Shown here one piece after another: positions 47,947 to 57,385 of a stretch of 64,000 nt of DNA (within the stretch, counting starts at the first letter, position 1; each line of letters begins with the position of its first letter). The position numbers and the translations under genes were made by a program. Origin of the DNA: Alphaproteobacteria bacterium (GTDB taxonomy: Bacteria; Pseudomonadota; Alphaproteobacteria; SMXQ01). The notes under the pieces were generated by a model. It searched no databases. It saw only the letters and a list, made by a program, of their open reading frames with translations, and was not told the origin of the DNA. The stretch spans positions 43,572-107,571 of the forward strand of contig JAURLI010000011.1 of the NCBI GenBank assembly GCA_030831315.1, read 5' to 3'.

Positions 47947-49557
47947 GTGGCGGACACTGCATCCATGCCCGCGGGCGTCGAGTTCAAGGCCCCCATTCAC
48001 CCCGATTTCAAGCACATCCTGACGCCGGAGGCGGTCGCTTTCGTCGCCGAGATCGAGCGCCGCTTTGGTGCCCGGCGCCGCGAGCTGCTCGCCGCCCGCG
48101 CCGAGGTCCAGGCCAAGCTCGATGCCGGCTGGAAGCCTGATTTTCTGCCCGAAACCAAGGAAATCCGGGAAAAGGACTGGACGGTCGCGCCGCTGCCCGA
48201 AGACCTCAAGGACCGCCGGGTGGAAATCACCGGCCCGACCGACCGCAAGATGGTCATCAATGCGCTCAACTCCGGCGCATACGTTTTTATGACGGACTTC
48301 GAGGACGCCAACGCGCCGACCTGGGACAACATGGTGCGCGGCCAGGTCAACCTCTATGACGCGGTGCGCCGCACGATCAGCTTCGACGACCCGATCAGCA
48401 AGCGCCAGTACAAGCTGAACGACAAGACGGCGGTGCTGCTGGTGCGCCCGCGCGGCTGGCACCTGCCCGAAGCGCACATGCTGGTCGATGGCGAGCCGGT
48501 CACCGGCGCCTTCTTCGACTTCGGCCTGTTCTTCTTCCACAACGCCAAGGCGGCGCTGGAACACGGCACCGGCCCCTATTTCTACCTGCCGAAGATGGAG
48601 CACTATCTCGAAGTGCGCCTGTGGAACGACGTGTTCAACTTCGCCCAGGACACCATCGGCATTCCGCGCGGCACGATCAAGGCGACCATCCTGATCGAAA
48701 CCATTCTCGCCGCCTTCCAGATGGACGAATTCCTGTGGGAAATCCGCGATCACAGCGCGGGCCTCAACTGCGGGCGCTGGGACTACATCTTCTCTTTCAT
48801 CAAGAAGTTCCGGAACGATCCCGACTTCGTCCTGCCCGACCGCGGGCTGGTGACGATGGCGACGCACTTCCTCACGTCGTATTCGCTTTTGCTGGTCAAG
48901 ATCTGCCACCGCCGCGGCATTCACGCCATGGGCGGCATGGCCGCGCAGATTCCCATTCGCGGCGATGAAAAGGCCAATGCCGAAGCGCTGGAAAAGGTCC
49001 GTCTCGACAAGCTGCGCGAGGTGAAGAACGGCCACGACGGCACCTGGGTGGCGCATCCGGGCCTCGTTGCCACGGCCAAGGCGGTGTTCGACGAACACAT
49101 GCCGGGTCCCAACCAGGTCGATCGCAAGCGCGATGACGTCAACATCACGGCCGCGGACCTGCTCAAGGTTCCCGAAGGTCCGATCACCGAGGCGGGCTTC
49201 CGCCAGAACATCAACGTCGGGCTCCTCTATACGGAAGCGTGGCTGCGCGGCAACGGCTGCGTGCCGCTCTACAACCTGATGGAAGACGCGGCGACGGCGG
49301 AAATCTCGCGCACCCAGCTGTGGCAGTGGGTGCGCTACAACGCCAAGCGCTCCGATGGCAAGGTGATCGACGAGGACCTGTTCAAGAAGACCCTCGATGA
49401 AGAGGTCGGCAAGATCAAGCACGGCCTCAACGATGCCGCGCGCGGCAAGGCGGTCGATGCCGCCGCCGATCTCTTCCGCAAGATGGTGCTGACGAAGGAA
49501 TTCTCCGAATTCCTGACGCTGCCCGCCTACGATTACGTCCTCAGCCACGGCGGCTAA
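47947..49557 (+). CDS. aceB: Malate synthase (A-type)
   Basis: 536 residues, usual length. Condenses glyoxylate with acetyl-CoA to malate. Signatures: LVRPRGWHLPEAHM, FFDFGLFFFHNAKAAL, IKATILIETILAAFQMDEF with active-site Glu, GRWDYIFSFIKKF and GMAAQIPI. The start is GTG at 47947, preceded by AGGAGAGG; the upstream in-frame extension lacks homology. No isocitrate lyase is nearby, so the glyoxylate may come from another reaction, perhaps the downstream genes (inference). The first alpha/beta hydrolase follows by 19 bp. Confidence 0.95.
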   Translation: MADTASMPAGVEFKAPIHPDFKHILTPEAVAFVAEIERRFGARRRELLAARAEVQAKLDAGWKPDFLPETKEIREKDWTVAPLPEDLKDRRVEITGPTDRKMVINALNSGAYVFMTDFEDANAPTWDNMVRGQVNLYDAVRRTISFDDPISKRQYKLNDKTAVLLVRPRGWHLPEAHMLVDGEPVTGAFFDFGLFFFHNAKAALEHGTGPYFYLPKMEHYLEVRLWNDVFNFAQDTIGIPRGTIKATILIETILAAFQMDEFLWEIRDHSAGLNCGRWDYIFSFIKKFRNDPDFVLPDRGLVTMATHFLTSYSLLLVKICHRRGIHAMGGMAAQIPIRGDEKANAEALEKVRLDKLREVKNGHDGTWVAHPGLVATAKAVFDEHMPGPNQVDRKRDDVNITAADLLKVPEGPITEAGFRQNINVGLLYTEAWLRGNGCVPLYNLMEDAATAEISRTQLWQWVRYNAKRSDGKVIDEDLFKKTLDEEVGKIKHGLNDAARGKAVDAAADLFRKMVLTKEFSEFLTLPAYDYVLSHGG

Positions 49558-49576
49558 GGCTCCTCGGAGACATTAC

Positions 49577-50542
49577 ATGAGCAAGATCTGGAGCGCGGAA
49601 TACACCGCGAAGAAGGGCGATGTGTCCCTTTACATGTACCGCAAGTGCGACGGCGCGCCCGACAAGGGCAAGCCGAAGCCGGTGCTGTTCCTCGTGCACG
49701 GTTCGTCCTTTTCGGGACGGTCGGGGTTCGATCTCGTCGTCAACGGGTCGAACGAATATTCGCTGATGGATGAATTCGCGCGGCGCGGCTACGACGTGTG
49801 GACGATGGATCACGAAGGCTACGGCCGTTCCGACTGGCGCGACGGTTTCCGCGCCTCGATCGCCGACGGTGTCGAGGACCTCAAGGCCGCCATGCCGGTG
49901 GTCGAAAAGGAAACCGGCCTCAAGTCCTATTACTTCTACGGCCAGTCCTCGGGCGCGCTCAGGCTCGCCGGTTTTGCCGCGGCCTCGCCGTCTCATTGCC
50001 TGCGCATCTGCCTCGATGCCTTCGTCTGGACGGGCGAGGGCGCGCCGACCCTGATCGAGCGCCGCAAGAAACTCGACCAGTGGACCGGATCGTGGAAGCG
50101 CAAGGTCGATCCTGCCTTCTACCAGTCGATCTTCAACCGCGACCTTCCCGGCACGTCCGAACCCGCCATCCCCGGCGCGCTCGCCGCCGCCGAGGCGCCG
50201 CTCTGTTCCGAAGTGCCGACCGGCACCTATGCTGACATGTGCTCGATCCTGCCGACCGTCGATCCGCTCGACGTCATCTGCCCGACGATCATCCTGCGCG
50301 GCGAACATGACGGCATCGCCACCGAAGAAGACCTCTATGCCTTCTTCATGCGGCTGCCCAATACCGACAAGCAGTTCTCCATCATCGAAGGCCAGGCGCA
50401 CGTGTCGCCGCTCGGCCTCAACCGGCGCCGCTTCTGGCACGTGATGGACGGTTTCTTCCGCCTGCCCGAACGGCACGACCCCTACCTTGCGGAAGATCAG
50501 GAAAAGATTCAGGAAAAGCGTCGCGCGGGAGGCCGCACATGA
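49577..50542 (+). CDS. Alpha/beta-fold hydrolase, first paralogue
   Basis: 321 residues, no signal peptide. Oxyanion region FLVHGSSFSGRSGFDL, GYDVWTMDHEGYGRS, nucleophile GQSSG (YGQSSGALRLAG), acid segment RGEHDGIATEED, catalytic His in EGQAHVSPLG. An ester, thioester or carbon-carbon hydrolase is possible. It ends in a charged tail (EDQEKIQEKRRAGGRT) lacking in its paralogue. It overlaps the second hydrolase by four bases and follows malate synthase by 19 bp. Confidence 0.88.
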   Translation: MSKIWSAEYTAKKGDVSLYMYRKCDGAPDKGKPKPVLFLVHGSSFSGRSGFDLVVNGSNEYSLMDEFARRGYDVWTMDHEGYGRSDWRDGFRASIADGVEDLKAAMPVVEKETGLKSYYFYGQSSGALRLAGFAAASPSHCLRICLDAFVWTGEGAPTLIERRKKLDQWTGSWKRKVDPAFYQSIFNRDLPGTSEPAIPGALAAAEAPLCSEVPTGTYADMCSILPTVDPLDVICPTIILRGEHDGIATEEDLYAFFMRLPNTDKQFSIIEGQAHVSPLGLNRRRFWHVMDGFFRLPERHDPYLAEDQEKIQEKRRAGGRT

Positions 50543-51444
50543 GTATCTGGTCGCAGGCCTATTCGGCCAAGAAGGCAGGCATCGACCTGCATGTCTGGCG
50601 CAAGCGCGAAGGCGCGCCCGCCAAAAAAGGCGACAAGCCGGTGCTGTTCCTCGTGCACGGCTCGTCGTTCTCGGCGCGCTCGGGTTTCGATCTCCAGGTC
50701 CCGGGCCTGACCGGCTATTCGATGATGGATCACTTCGCCGGGCTCGGCTGGGACGTCTGGACCGTGGACCACGAAGGCTACGGCCGTTCGGGCTGGCGCG
50801 ACGGCGTGTTCTCCTACGTCAAGGAAGGGGTCGATGACCTCAAGGCGGCGATGGCTGTCGTCACCGCCGAAACCGGGCAGAAAAGCGCCGTGATGTACGG
50901 CGGCTCGTCGGGTGCGCTGCGCGCGGCCTGCTTCGCCGCCGCCTGCCCCGATGCGGTCGATCGTCTGGCCATCGCGGCCATGGTCTATACCGGCAAGGGT
51001 TCGCCCACGCTCGCAGACCGCGCCAAGAAGCTCGACGTTTGGAAGTCGTCCAACAAGCGCCCGGTGGATCACGCGTTCTTTTCCACCATCTTCAACCGCG
51101 ACAAGCCGGGCACCTCCGACGACCGCGTGGCCGTGGCCTTGGCCGATTCCGAAGCGCCGCTCTGCACCCACGTGCCGACCGGCACCTACATCGACATGTG
51201 CGCGAACCTGCCGCTGGTCGAGCCCGAGGACGTCAAGTGCCCGACGCTGCTCGTGCGCTCCGAACACGACGGCATCGCCACCGACGAAGACGTGATGGAG
51301 TTCTTCGCCCGCCTGCCCAACAAGGACAAGCAGTTCACGATGATGGACGGCGCGTCCCACGCGGCGGCGCTCGGCTTCAACCGCGGCCGCCTGTTCCACG
51401 TGCTGCAGGTGTTCCTGGGAATGCCTGCGAAGGTGTCCGGCTAG
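50539..51444 (+). CDS. Alpha/beta-fold hydrolase, second paralogue
   Basis: 301 residues, closely similar to the preceding protein along its whole length (FLVHGSSFSARSGFDL, DVWTVDHEGYGRSGWRDG, nucleophile GGSSG, SEHDGIATDED, His in DGASHAAALG). The two genes overlap (ATGA) and probably form a translationally coupled pair after malate synthase. Both active sites look intact, so both may be active, perhaps as a heterodimer or with divided substrates. The stop TAG shares CTAG with the convergent oxidoreductase gene. Confidence 0.88.
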   Translation: MSIWSQAYSAKKAGIDLHVWRKREGAPAKKGDKPVLFLVHGSSFSARSGFDLQVPGLTGYSMMDHFAGLGWDVWTVDHEGYGRSGWRDGVFSYVKEGVDDLKAAMAVVTAETGQKSAVMYGGSSGALRAACFAAACPDAVDRLAIAAMVYTGKGSPTLADRAKKLDVWKSSNKRPVDHAFFSTIFNRDKPGTSDDRVAVALADSEAPLCTHVPTGTYIDMCANLPLVEPEDVKCPTLLVRSEHDGIATDEDVMEFFARLPNKDKQFTMMDGASHAAALGFNRGRLFHVLQVFLGMPAKVSG

Positions 51445-53795
51445 GACGCTTTCGCCGCAACAATCGCCCGCCACACGCGCTCGCTTGTCACCGGCATGTC
51501 GATGTGGGTGATGCCGAGCGGGCTCAGCGCATCGACGACGGCATTGACGACGACGGCGAGCGCCGGCGTCGTGCCGCCTTCGCCGCCGCCGCGCACGCCG
51601 AGCTTGTTGCGGGGCGACGGCACCTCGCTGATCGCTACCTTGAAATCGGGCAGCCGGTGCGCGCGCGGCATGGCGTAATCGAGGAAACTGCCGGCCTGAA
51701 GCTGGCCGGTATCGGGAGCATAGGCCATGTGTTCCCACAGCGCCTGACCGATGCCCTGCACCGCGCCGCCGTGGGATTGGCCGCGCAGGATCAGCGGGTT
51801 GATGGCGCGCCCGACATCATCGACGGCGGCGTATTCGACCAGTTCCAGCGCCCCGCTTTCGGGGTCGATCTCGACCTCGCAGACATGGCAGCCGTAGGGG
51901 AAAGCGCCAAGATGAACGGTCTCGTCGGACACCGCGGCAAGCGGGCTTTTCAGGCCATCGGGCAGGCTGTCATCAGCAAGCGCCAGCCCGGCAATCTCGA
52001 AAATATCGAAGGATCGGTTGACCCCGGCGACGCCGAAGCGGCCGTCCTCCAGTTTCACGTCTTCGGCATTCTCGCCCAGCACATGGCCGACGATGGCGCG
52101 TGCCCGTGCGGCGATCTCGTCGCTTGCCTTGCCGATGACGATGCCCGCCATGCGCATCGAGCGCGCCGAATGGGACCCACCGCCCTCCGACACCCGTGCC
52201 GTGTCGCCGGTGATCAGCTTGACGCTATCGACGGGTACGCCCAGCCAGTCGACCAGAAGCTGGGCAAAGCTCGTCTCGTGGCCCTGTCCGGACGACAGCG
52301 TGCCGATCACCATGTCGATGCGGCCTTCGGGATGGACGGTGATCTCGGTGCGCTCGCGCGGGTAGCCGCCGGTCAGCTCCAGGTAATTGGAAATCCCGAT
52401 GCCGCGCAGGCGCCCGCGTGCGGCCGCTTCCTTGCGGCGTGTTTCGAAGTTGTCCCAGCTGGCCAGCTCCAGCGCCTTCGTCATCACCTTGTCGTAGGCG
52501 CCGCAGTCGTAGGGCAGGCCAAGCGCATTGGTATAGCCTTCGCCGATCATCGGGATGAAGTTCTTGCGGCGGATCTCGATGCGGTCGAAACCATGCTCGC
52601 GGCAGGCGATGTCGATCAGCCGTTCGAGCAGGAACATCGCCTCGGGCCGTCCTGATGAGCGGTAATTGTTGATCGGTGGCTTGTTGGTGATCACCGCCTG
52701 AGCGCAGAAGTGAGCCGCGGGAATGTCGTAGACGCCGGTCATCAGCTCGACGCCCTTGATCAGCGGCACGAAGGTCGTGGGGTAGGCGCCGGAATTAAGC
52801 CGGTTGGTCCCGCGCACGGCGAGGAATTTTCCATCCGCGTCGAGGGCGAGCATGACCTCCGCCGACAGGTCGCGGCCCTGATAGTCGCTGAGGAAGGCTT
52901 CGCTCCGGCTTGCCGTCCACTTGACCGGGCGGCCGAGCCGCCTCGACGCCCAGACCACCAGCGGGAACTCGGGGAAGATGGCGTTGCGGGTGCCGAAATT
53001 GCCGCCGACTTCCCAGGCGGTGACGTGCACCGTGTCGATGGGCACGTTGAGGATGGCCGCGACTTCGCGCCGCTGGCGCACGACGCCGCCCGATCCCGCG
53101 TGCAGGTGATGCATGCCGGTGGCGGGATCGAACCAGCCGATCGCCGCACGCGGTTCCATCGGCACGCCGGTGACGCGCTGGATTGCAGTACGCAGCTTCA
53201 CGACATGGGTCGCGCGAGCAAAGGCGGCATCGGCGGCCTTGGGATCGCCTGCATCGGCATCGACCAGAAGGTTGCTGCCGCGTTCTTCCCACAGAAGCGC
53301 CGCGCCCGGCTCGCTCGCGGCCCAGGCTTCGGTGACGGAGGCGAGCGGCTCGTAATCGACTGCGATGCGCTCGGCCGCGTCTTCCGCCTGGGCTTTCGTT
53401 TCTGCGACGACCAGGGCGACGGCTTCGCCGTTGTAGCGCGCCTTGCCCAGCGCCAGCATGAACTGGGGAGGCGAGACCGGCACCTCGCCCGAACGGTGGT
53501 CGAGCAGGATGTCGGGCGGGCCCGAGCGGGGCGGGGGATGGTGGATGGGCTGAATGCCGTCGGCTTCGGCGTCTTCGGCGGTCAGCACCGCGACGACACC
53601 GGGAGCGGCGAGGGCCGCACTTTTGTCGATGGAGCGGATGCGCGCATGGGCATGGGGCGAACGCAGCACCGCTGCATAAAGCTGGCCGGGCAGGTTGATG
53701 TCGTCGGAATAGCGGCCTTTGCCGCGCAGAAGGCGATCGTCCTCGCGCCGCGGCAACGGCGCGCCGATGCCTTCCTTCGCTGTTGTTTCGCTCAT
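51441..53795 (-). CDS. Xanthine dehydrogenase-family molybdopterin-binding large subunit
   Basis: 784 residues. A molybdenum hydroxylase large subunit: PLPRREDDRLLRGKGRYSDDI at the N-terminus, AWEVGGNFGTRNAIFPEFPL, NNYRSSGRPEAMFLLERLID, LSSGQGHETSFAQLL and the active-site Glu in RGGGEGGTTPA. The CO-dehydrogenase AYxCSFR loop is not present, so it is not CoxL proper. It lacks neighbouring FAD and [2Fe-2S] subunit genes. The start ATG at 53795 follows GGGGAGGAG; an upstream extension in frame is part of the PanE gene region. Substrate unknown. Confidence 0.88.
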   Translation of the reverse strand: MSETTAKEGIGAPLPRREDDRLLRGKGRYSDDINLPGQLYAAVLRSPHAHARIRSIDKSAALAAPGVVAVLTAEDAEADGIQPIHHPPPRSGPPDILLDHRSGEVPVSPPQFMLALGKARYNGEAVALVVAETKAQAEDAAERIAVDYEPLASVTEAWAASEPGAALLWEERGSNLLVDADAGDPKAADAAFARATHVVKLRTAIQRVTGVPMEPRAAIGWFDPATGMHHLHAGSGGVVRQRREVAAILNVPIDTVHVTAWEVGGNFGTRNAIFPEFPLVVWASRRLGRPVKWTASRSEAFLSDYQGRDLSAEVMLALDADGKFLAVRGTNRLNSGAYPTTFVPLIKGVELMTGVYDIPAAHFCAQAVITNKPPINNYRSSGRPEAMFLLERLIDIACREHGFDRIEIRRKNFIPMIGEGYTNALGLPYDCGAYDKVMTKALELASWDNFETRRKEAAARGRLRGIGISNYLELTGGYPRERTEITVHPEGRIDMVIGTLSSGQGHETSFAQLLVDWLGVPVDSVKLITGDTARVSEGGGSHSARSMRMAGIVIGKASDEIAARARAIVGHVLGENAEDVKLEDGRFGVAGVNRSFDIFEIAGLALADDSLPDGLKSPLAAVSDETVHLGAFPYGCHVCEVEIDPESGALELVEYAAVDDVGRAINPLILRGQSHGGAVQGIGQALWEHMAYAPDTGQLQAGSFLDYAMPRAHRLPDFKVAISEVPSPRNKLGVRGGGEGGTTPALAVVVNAVVDALSPLGITHIDMPVTSERVWRAIVAAKAS

Positions 53796-53806
53796 CACTC
53801 CTCCCC

Positions 53807-54796
53807 TTACGGGCGGGTGTAGAGTCCCGCCACTTCTGCACGCTGCTGGATCAGCGCCAGCACCGCGTCGATGTGCGGCGTCGCCGTTTCGGTGAGCCGC
53901 CCCATTTCCTGCACCGCCGTCACCAGCGCGTCGATTTCCATCGGACGCCCGCGTTCGAGGTCCTGCAGCATCGAGGTCTTGTGGGCGCCGACGGCGGCGG
54001 CGCCGTCGATGCGCTTGTCCACGCTGACCGGGAACTTGATGCCGAGCTTTTCGCCGATGGCCTGGGCTTCGAGCATCATGTTGCGCGCAAGCGCGCGGGT
54101 TCCCGGTTGGGTAGCGATGACATCGAGGGTCGCATGGGTCAGGGCCGAAATCGGGTTGAAGCAGACGTTGCCCCACAGCTTGACCCAGATCTCGTCGCGG
54201 ATGCGTGGGCGCACCGGCGCCTTCAGGCCGCCTGCGATCATCGCAGCGGAAAATTTCTCGATACGCTCGGTCTTTTCGCCGGACGGCTCGCCCAGGGTGA
54301 AGCGGTCGCCGGAAACATGCTGGATGACGCCGGGTTCCGGCACGTCGCAGGCGGGATAGACGATGCAGCCGATGGCGCGTTCAGGGCCGATGCCGGTCCA
54401 CTGCACGTCGCCCGGATCGACGGCGGCAAGACGCCTGCTGTCATGTTCGCCGCCGTGATTGTGGAAGTACCACCACGGCACGCCGTTCACCGCCCAGATC
54501 ACGGCGGTGTCGGGGCCGAACAGCGGTCCCATGGCGGGAACCACCGGCGGCACCGAATGGGCCTTCAGGCTGATGATGACGAAATCCTGCGGACCCGCTT
54601 CCTTCGCATCGCCGACGGCACGGATCTTCAGGGTCGATTCCGTGCCGCCTTCGATCAGGCGCAGGCCGTTTTGCTGCATTGCGGCAAGGTGGGGCCCGCG
54701 CGCGATCAGGGTCACTTCCGCGCCCGCTCCCGCCAGCTTGGCGCCCATGTAGCCGCCGATGGCGCCCGCCCCGTAAACGCAGACCTTCAGGCTCAT
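53807..54796 (-). CDS. 2-dehydropantoate 2-reductase family (ApbA/PanE) oxidoreductase
   Basis: 329 residues. NADPH-binding KVCVYGAGAIGGYMGAKLAGAG at the N-terminus and a C-terminal helical domain with KLWGNVCFNPISALTHATLD. The family reduces ketopantoate, but several PanE-like paralogues work on other 2-keto or 3-hydroxy acids. Context here is a synthetase, a molybdenum hydroxylase and a malate synthase, not pantothenate genes. Its ATG overlaps the stop of the synthetase upstream by four bases. Confidence 0.85.
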   Translation of the reverse strand: MSLKVCVYGAGAIGGYMGAKLAGAGAEVTLIARGPHLAAMQQNGLRLIEGGTESTLKIRAVGDAKEAGPQDFVIISLKAHSVPPVVPAMGPLFGPDTAVIWAVNGVPWWYFHNHGGEHDSRRLAAVDPGDVQWTGIGPERAIGCIVYPACDVPEPGVIQHVSGDRFTLGEPSGEKTERIEKFSAAMIAGGLKAPVRPRIRDEIWVKLWGNVCFNPISALTHATLDVIATQPGTRALARNMMLEAQAIGEKLGIKFPVSVDKRIDGAAAVGAHKTSMLQDLERGRPMEIDALVTAVQEMGRLTETATPHIDAVLALIQQRAEVAGLYTRP

Positions 54797-56322
54797 ACGC
54801 CCGCTCCCAGTCCCAGCTTGTCGGCAAGACCGATGCGCTGGAGCTTGCCGGTGGCGCCTTTCGGGATTTCGGCAAGGAACAGGATCTTGCGCGGCACCTT
54901 GAATTCGGCCAGGTGCTGGCGGGCGAAATCGCGCAGCTCGTTTTCCGTGCAGGTCTTGCCTTCACGCAGCACCACGGCGGCGGCGACTTCCTCGCCGAGC
55001 TTCGGATGCGGCATGGCGAAGGTGACGACCTGCGCCACGGCTTCGTGATCCATCAAAACTTCATCGACCTCGCGCGGCGAAATCTTTTCGCCGCCGCGGT
55101 TGATGATTTCCTTCAGGCGCCCGGTGATCGAGACATAGCCATCTGCATCCATCACGCCCTGATCGCCGGTGCGGAACCAGCCGTTGGTGAAGGCCTCGGC
55201 ATTGGCCTTCGGATTGGATTCGTAGCCCGGTGTCACGTTGGGGCCGCGGATGACGATTTCGCCGGTCTCCCCGCGCGCGAGCAGCTTGCCGTCGAGATCC
55301 ATGATCGCCACTTCCGGACCGGCGGCGGGGCCGACGGTGCCGGGCTTGCGGGCGGCGGGCGGCAGCGGATTGCAGGCCATCTGGTGGGCGGCTTCGGTCA
55401 TGCCGTAGGCCTCGACCACCGGCGCCTTGAATACCTCTTCAAGCTCGGCCATTACCTGCGGCGGCAGGGACGACGACGACGACCGGATGAAGCGTAGCGG
55501 GTTGCGGTCGATGGTGTCGAGATTGCGCCCCGCGCGCGAGAGGATCGCCTGGTGCATGGTGGGCACCGCCGTGTACCAGTTGGGCTTCACCTCGTCCATC
55601 CAGCCGAAGAACTTCAGCGCGTTGAAGCCCGGCGAACAATAAACGCTGGCGCCCGCGCCGATCGACGACAGCACCGCCGCGATCAGGCCGTGGATGTGAA
55701 ACAGCGGCATGATGTTGAGGCAGCGGTCGGCGGGCGTCAGGCTCAGCGTCGCCGCGATGTGGCGGGCGGAAGCAGTGATGTTGGTCTGGGTCAGCGGCAC
55801 GATCTTGGGGCGCGACGTGGTGCCCGAGGTATGCAGCACCAGCGCGATGTCGCCATCTTCCGCCATGCCGGGGTTCGCCGGTTTGGCGCCGCTTGCGGCG
55901 GGCAGGGCGAAGGTCCCGGCGGGGGCGTCCGCAGCCCACGAAATTTCATGCACCGGCACGTTCAGCTTCTTCGCCACGCCGATGGCGGGTGATGCGCTGC
56001 CCTTTTCGACGACCAGCGCCTTGGCGCCGAGATCGGAGAGATAGAACTCGAACTCTTCCGCCTTGTAGTCGGGGTTGAGCGGCGCGGTCGTCGCGCCGCA
56101 GGCGATGCAGATGAAAGCGGTCGCCATTTCCGGGCTGTTGGGCAGCACGATGGCGACGCGATCATTGCGCCCGATGCCGAGCGCATTGAGATCCGCCACC
56201 GTCTTCTGGGCGAGCGCGCGCAGGCCCGCGTAATCGAGGGTCTTGCGTTCAGGTGCGCCGATCGCGGGCGCCGCATCGGCGCCCTTGGCGAGCAGGTTCC
56301 AGACCGTGGTGGGGGTGCTCAT
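54793..56322 (-). CDS. AMP-dependent acyl-CoA synthetase, oxalate-CoA-ligase-like
   Basis: 509 residues. The P-loop VLHTSGTTSRPKIVPLTQ is followed by NIMPLFHIHGLIAAVLSSIGAGASV and NWYTAVPTMHQAIL, the pattern of Pcs60/AAE3-type oxalate-CoA ligases. Later motifs are YGMTEAAHQMACNPL, TGDQGVMDADGYVSITGRLKE and PKGATGKLQR with the C-terminal catalytic Lys. It would activate a small acid to its CoA thioester. The ATG at 56322 begins homology; an upstream extension is basic and unlike the family. Substrate to be tested. Confidence 0.85.
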   Translation of the reverse strand: MSTPTTVWNLLAKGADAAPAIGAPERKTLDYAGLRALAQKTVADLNALGIGRNDRVAIVLPNSPEMATAFICIACGATTAPLNPDYKAEEFEFYLSDLGAKALVVEKGSASPAIGVAKKLNVPVHEISWAADAPAGTFALPAASGAKPANPGMAEDGDIALVLHTSGTTSRPKIVPLTQTNITASARHIAATLSLTPADRCLNIMPLFHIHGLIAAVLSSIGAGASVYCSPGFNALKFFGWMDEVKPNWYTAVPTMHQAILSRAGRNLDTIDRNPLRFIRSSSSSLPPQVMAELEEVFKAPVVEAYGMTEAAHQMACNPLPPAARKPGTVGPAAGPEVAIMDLDGKLLARGETGEIVIRGPNVTPGYESNPKANAEAFTNGWFRTGDQGVMDADGYVSITGRLKEIINRGGEKISPREVDEVLMDHEAVAQVVTFAMPHPKLGEEVAAAVVLREGKTCTENELRDFARQHLAEFKVPRKILFLAEIPKGATGKLQRIGLADKLGLGAGV

Positions 56323-56371
56323 GTCATGCCTTTCGAATTTCTTGCTTGGTTGGGTGAGTGACGAATGGCGG

Positions 56372-57385
56372 TCAGCCGCCGCCGTAGTTGGCGAAAGCGG
56401 CGCGGGTCTTGCGCCGGTCGAGACCGGCGCGGCGGGCAAGCGCCAGAAGGATACGCGCCTTGGCGGGCTCGAGCCAACCCGCGCGGATCAACCCGCGGGA
56501 GGTGAGGTCCATTTCCGATCCCTTGAAGCCGTAAGTGCGGGCCAGAACCGGGCCGCTGCCGGTGCGGCTTGCCAGCACGACGGGAACGCGGCGCGACAGC
56601 GCTTCGGCGGCGTCCGCTGCCTTGGGCGCAAGGTGCCCGCCACCCATGGCGGCGATGATGACGCCCGCGATCTCGCGCCCGTAGATTGCACGCAGCACTT
56701 CGCCGTCATCGTTCTGGTGCGCGGTGACGACCAGCACGGGCCGCGTATCGGCCTGCTTGGCGGGCAGGGTGATGGAAGCACCTTCGACGGGATGCAGCAG
56801 GATGCGCACATTGCCTTCGGCAACGAAGCCGATGGGACCCGCATTGGGTGAGGTGAAGGCATCGGGCATCGCGGAATTGGTCTTGCGCGCGAGGGATGCC
56901 GCATGGATACGGTCGCCCATGACGACCAGCGCGCCCAGTCCCTCGGCCGCCTCGCTTGCCGCGACGGTGACGGCGGCCAGCAGGTTGGCGGGGCCATCGG
57001 CACCTGCGAGGCCCGGATGACGCATGGCGCCGGTGACGACCACCGTCTGTCGCCCGCCGACCAGCAGGTCCAGGGCGAAGGCCGTTTCCTCGATGGTATC
57101 GGTGCCCTGGGTGACGACGGCAGGCGCGCGGCCCTTGATGATCGCGCGGGCCAGTTCGATCAGGTCGTCATCGTCGAGCTGGGCGCCCGGCACGCGGCGA
57201 AAATCGATGGCTTTGATGCGCGCCACATGGCCGAGCGCGGGCACCGCGCGCACGAGACCGCGCGCGGTCAGCCGGGGCGTGACCCCGGGTCCCTTGGCCC
57301 GTCCGCGAACGGGCTGCCCGCTGTCGGGGGCGGCCATTGCGATGGTGCCGCCGAGGGCAAATACATTCACTGTCGTGAGCGCCAT
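56372..57385 (-). CDS. Asparaginase (type I/II family)
   Basis: 337 residues. The N-terminal NVFALGGTIAMA and the central VVTQGTDTIEETAFALDLLVGG carry the two catalytic Thr of the asparaginase/glutaminase family. It hydrolyses asparagine to aspartate. There is no signal peptide, so it is cytosolic. It ends 49 bp before the synthetase gene on the same strand, so the two may be cotranscribed. Confidence 0.9.
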   Translation of the reverse strand: MALTTVNVFALGGTIAMAAPDSGQPVRGRAKGPGVTPRLTARGLVRAVPALGHVARIKAIDFRRVPGAQLDDDDLIELARAIIKGRAPAVVTQGTDTIEETAFALDLLVGGRQTVVVTGAMRHPGLAGADGPANLLAAVTVAASEAAEGLGALVVMGDRIHAASLARKTNSAMPDAFTSPNAGPIGFVAEGNVRILLHPVEGASITLPAKQADTRPVLVVTAHQNDDGEVLRAIYGREIAGVIIAAMGGGHLAPKAADAAEALSRRVPVVLASRTGSGPVLARTYGFKGSEMDLTSRGLIRAGWLEPAKARILLALARRAGLDRRKTRAAFANYGGG

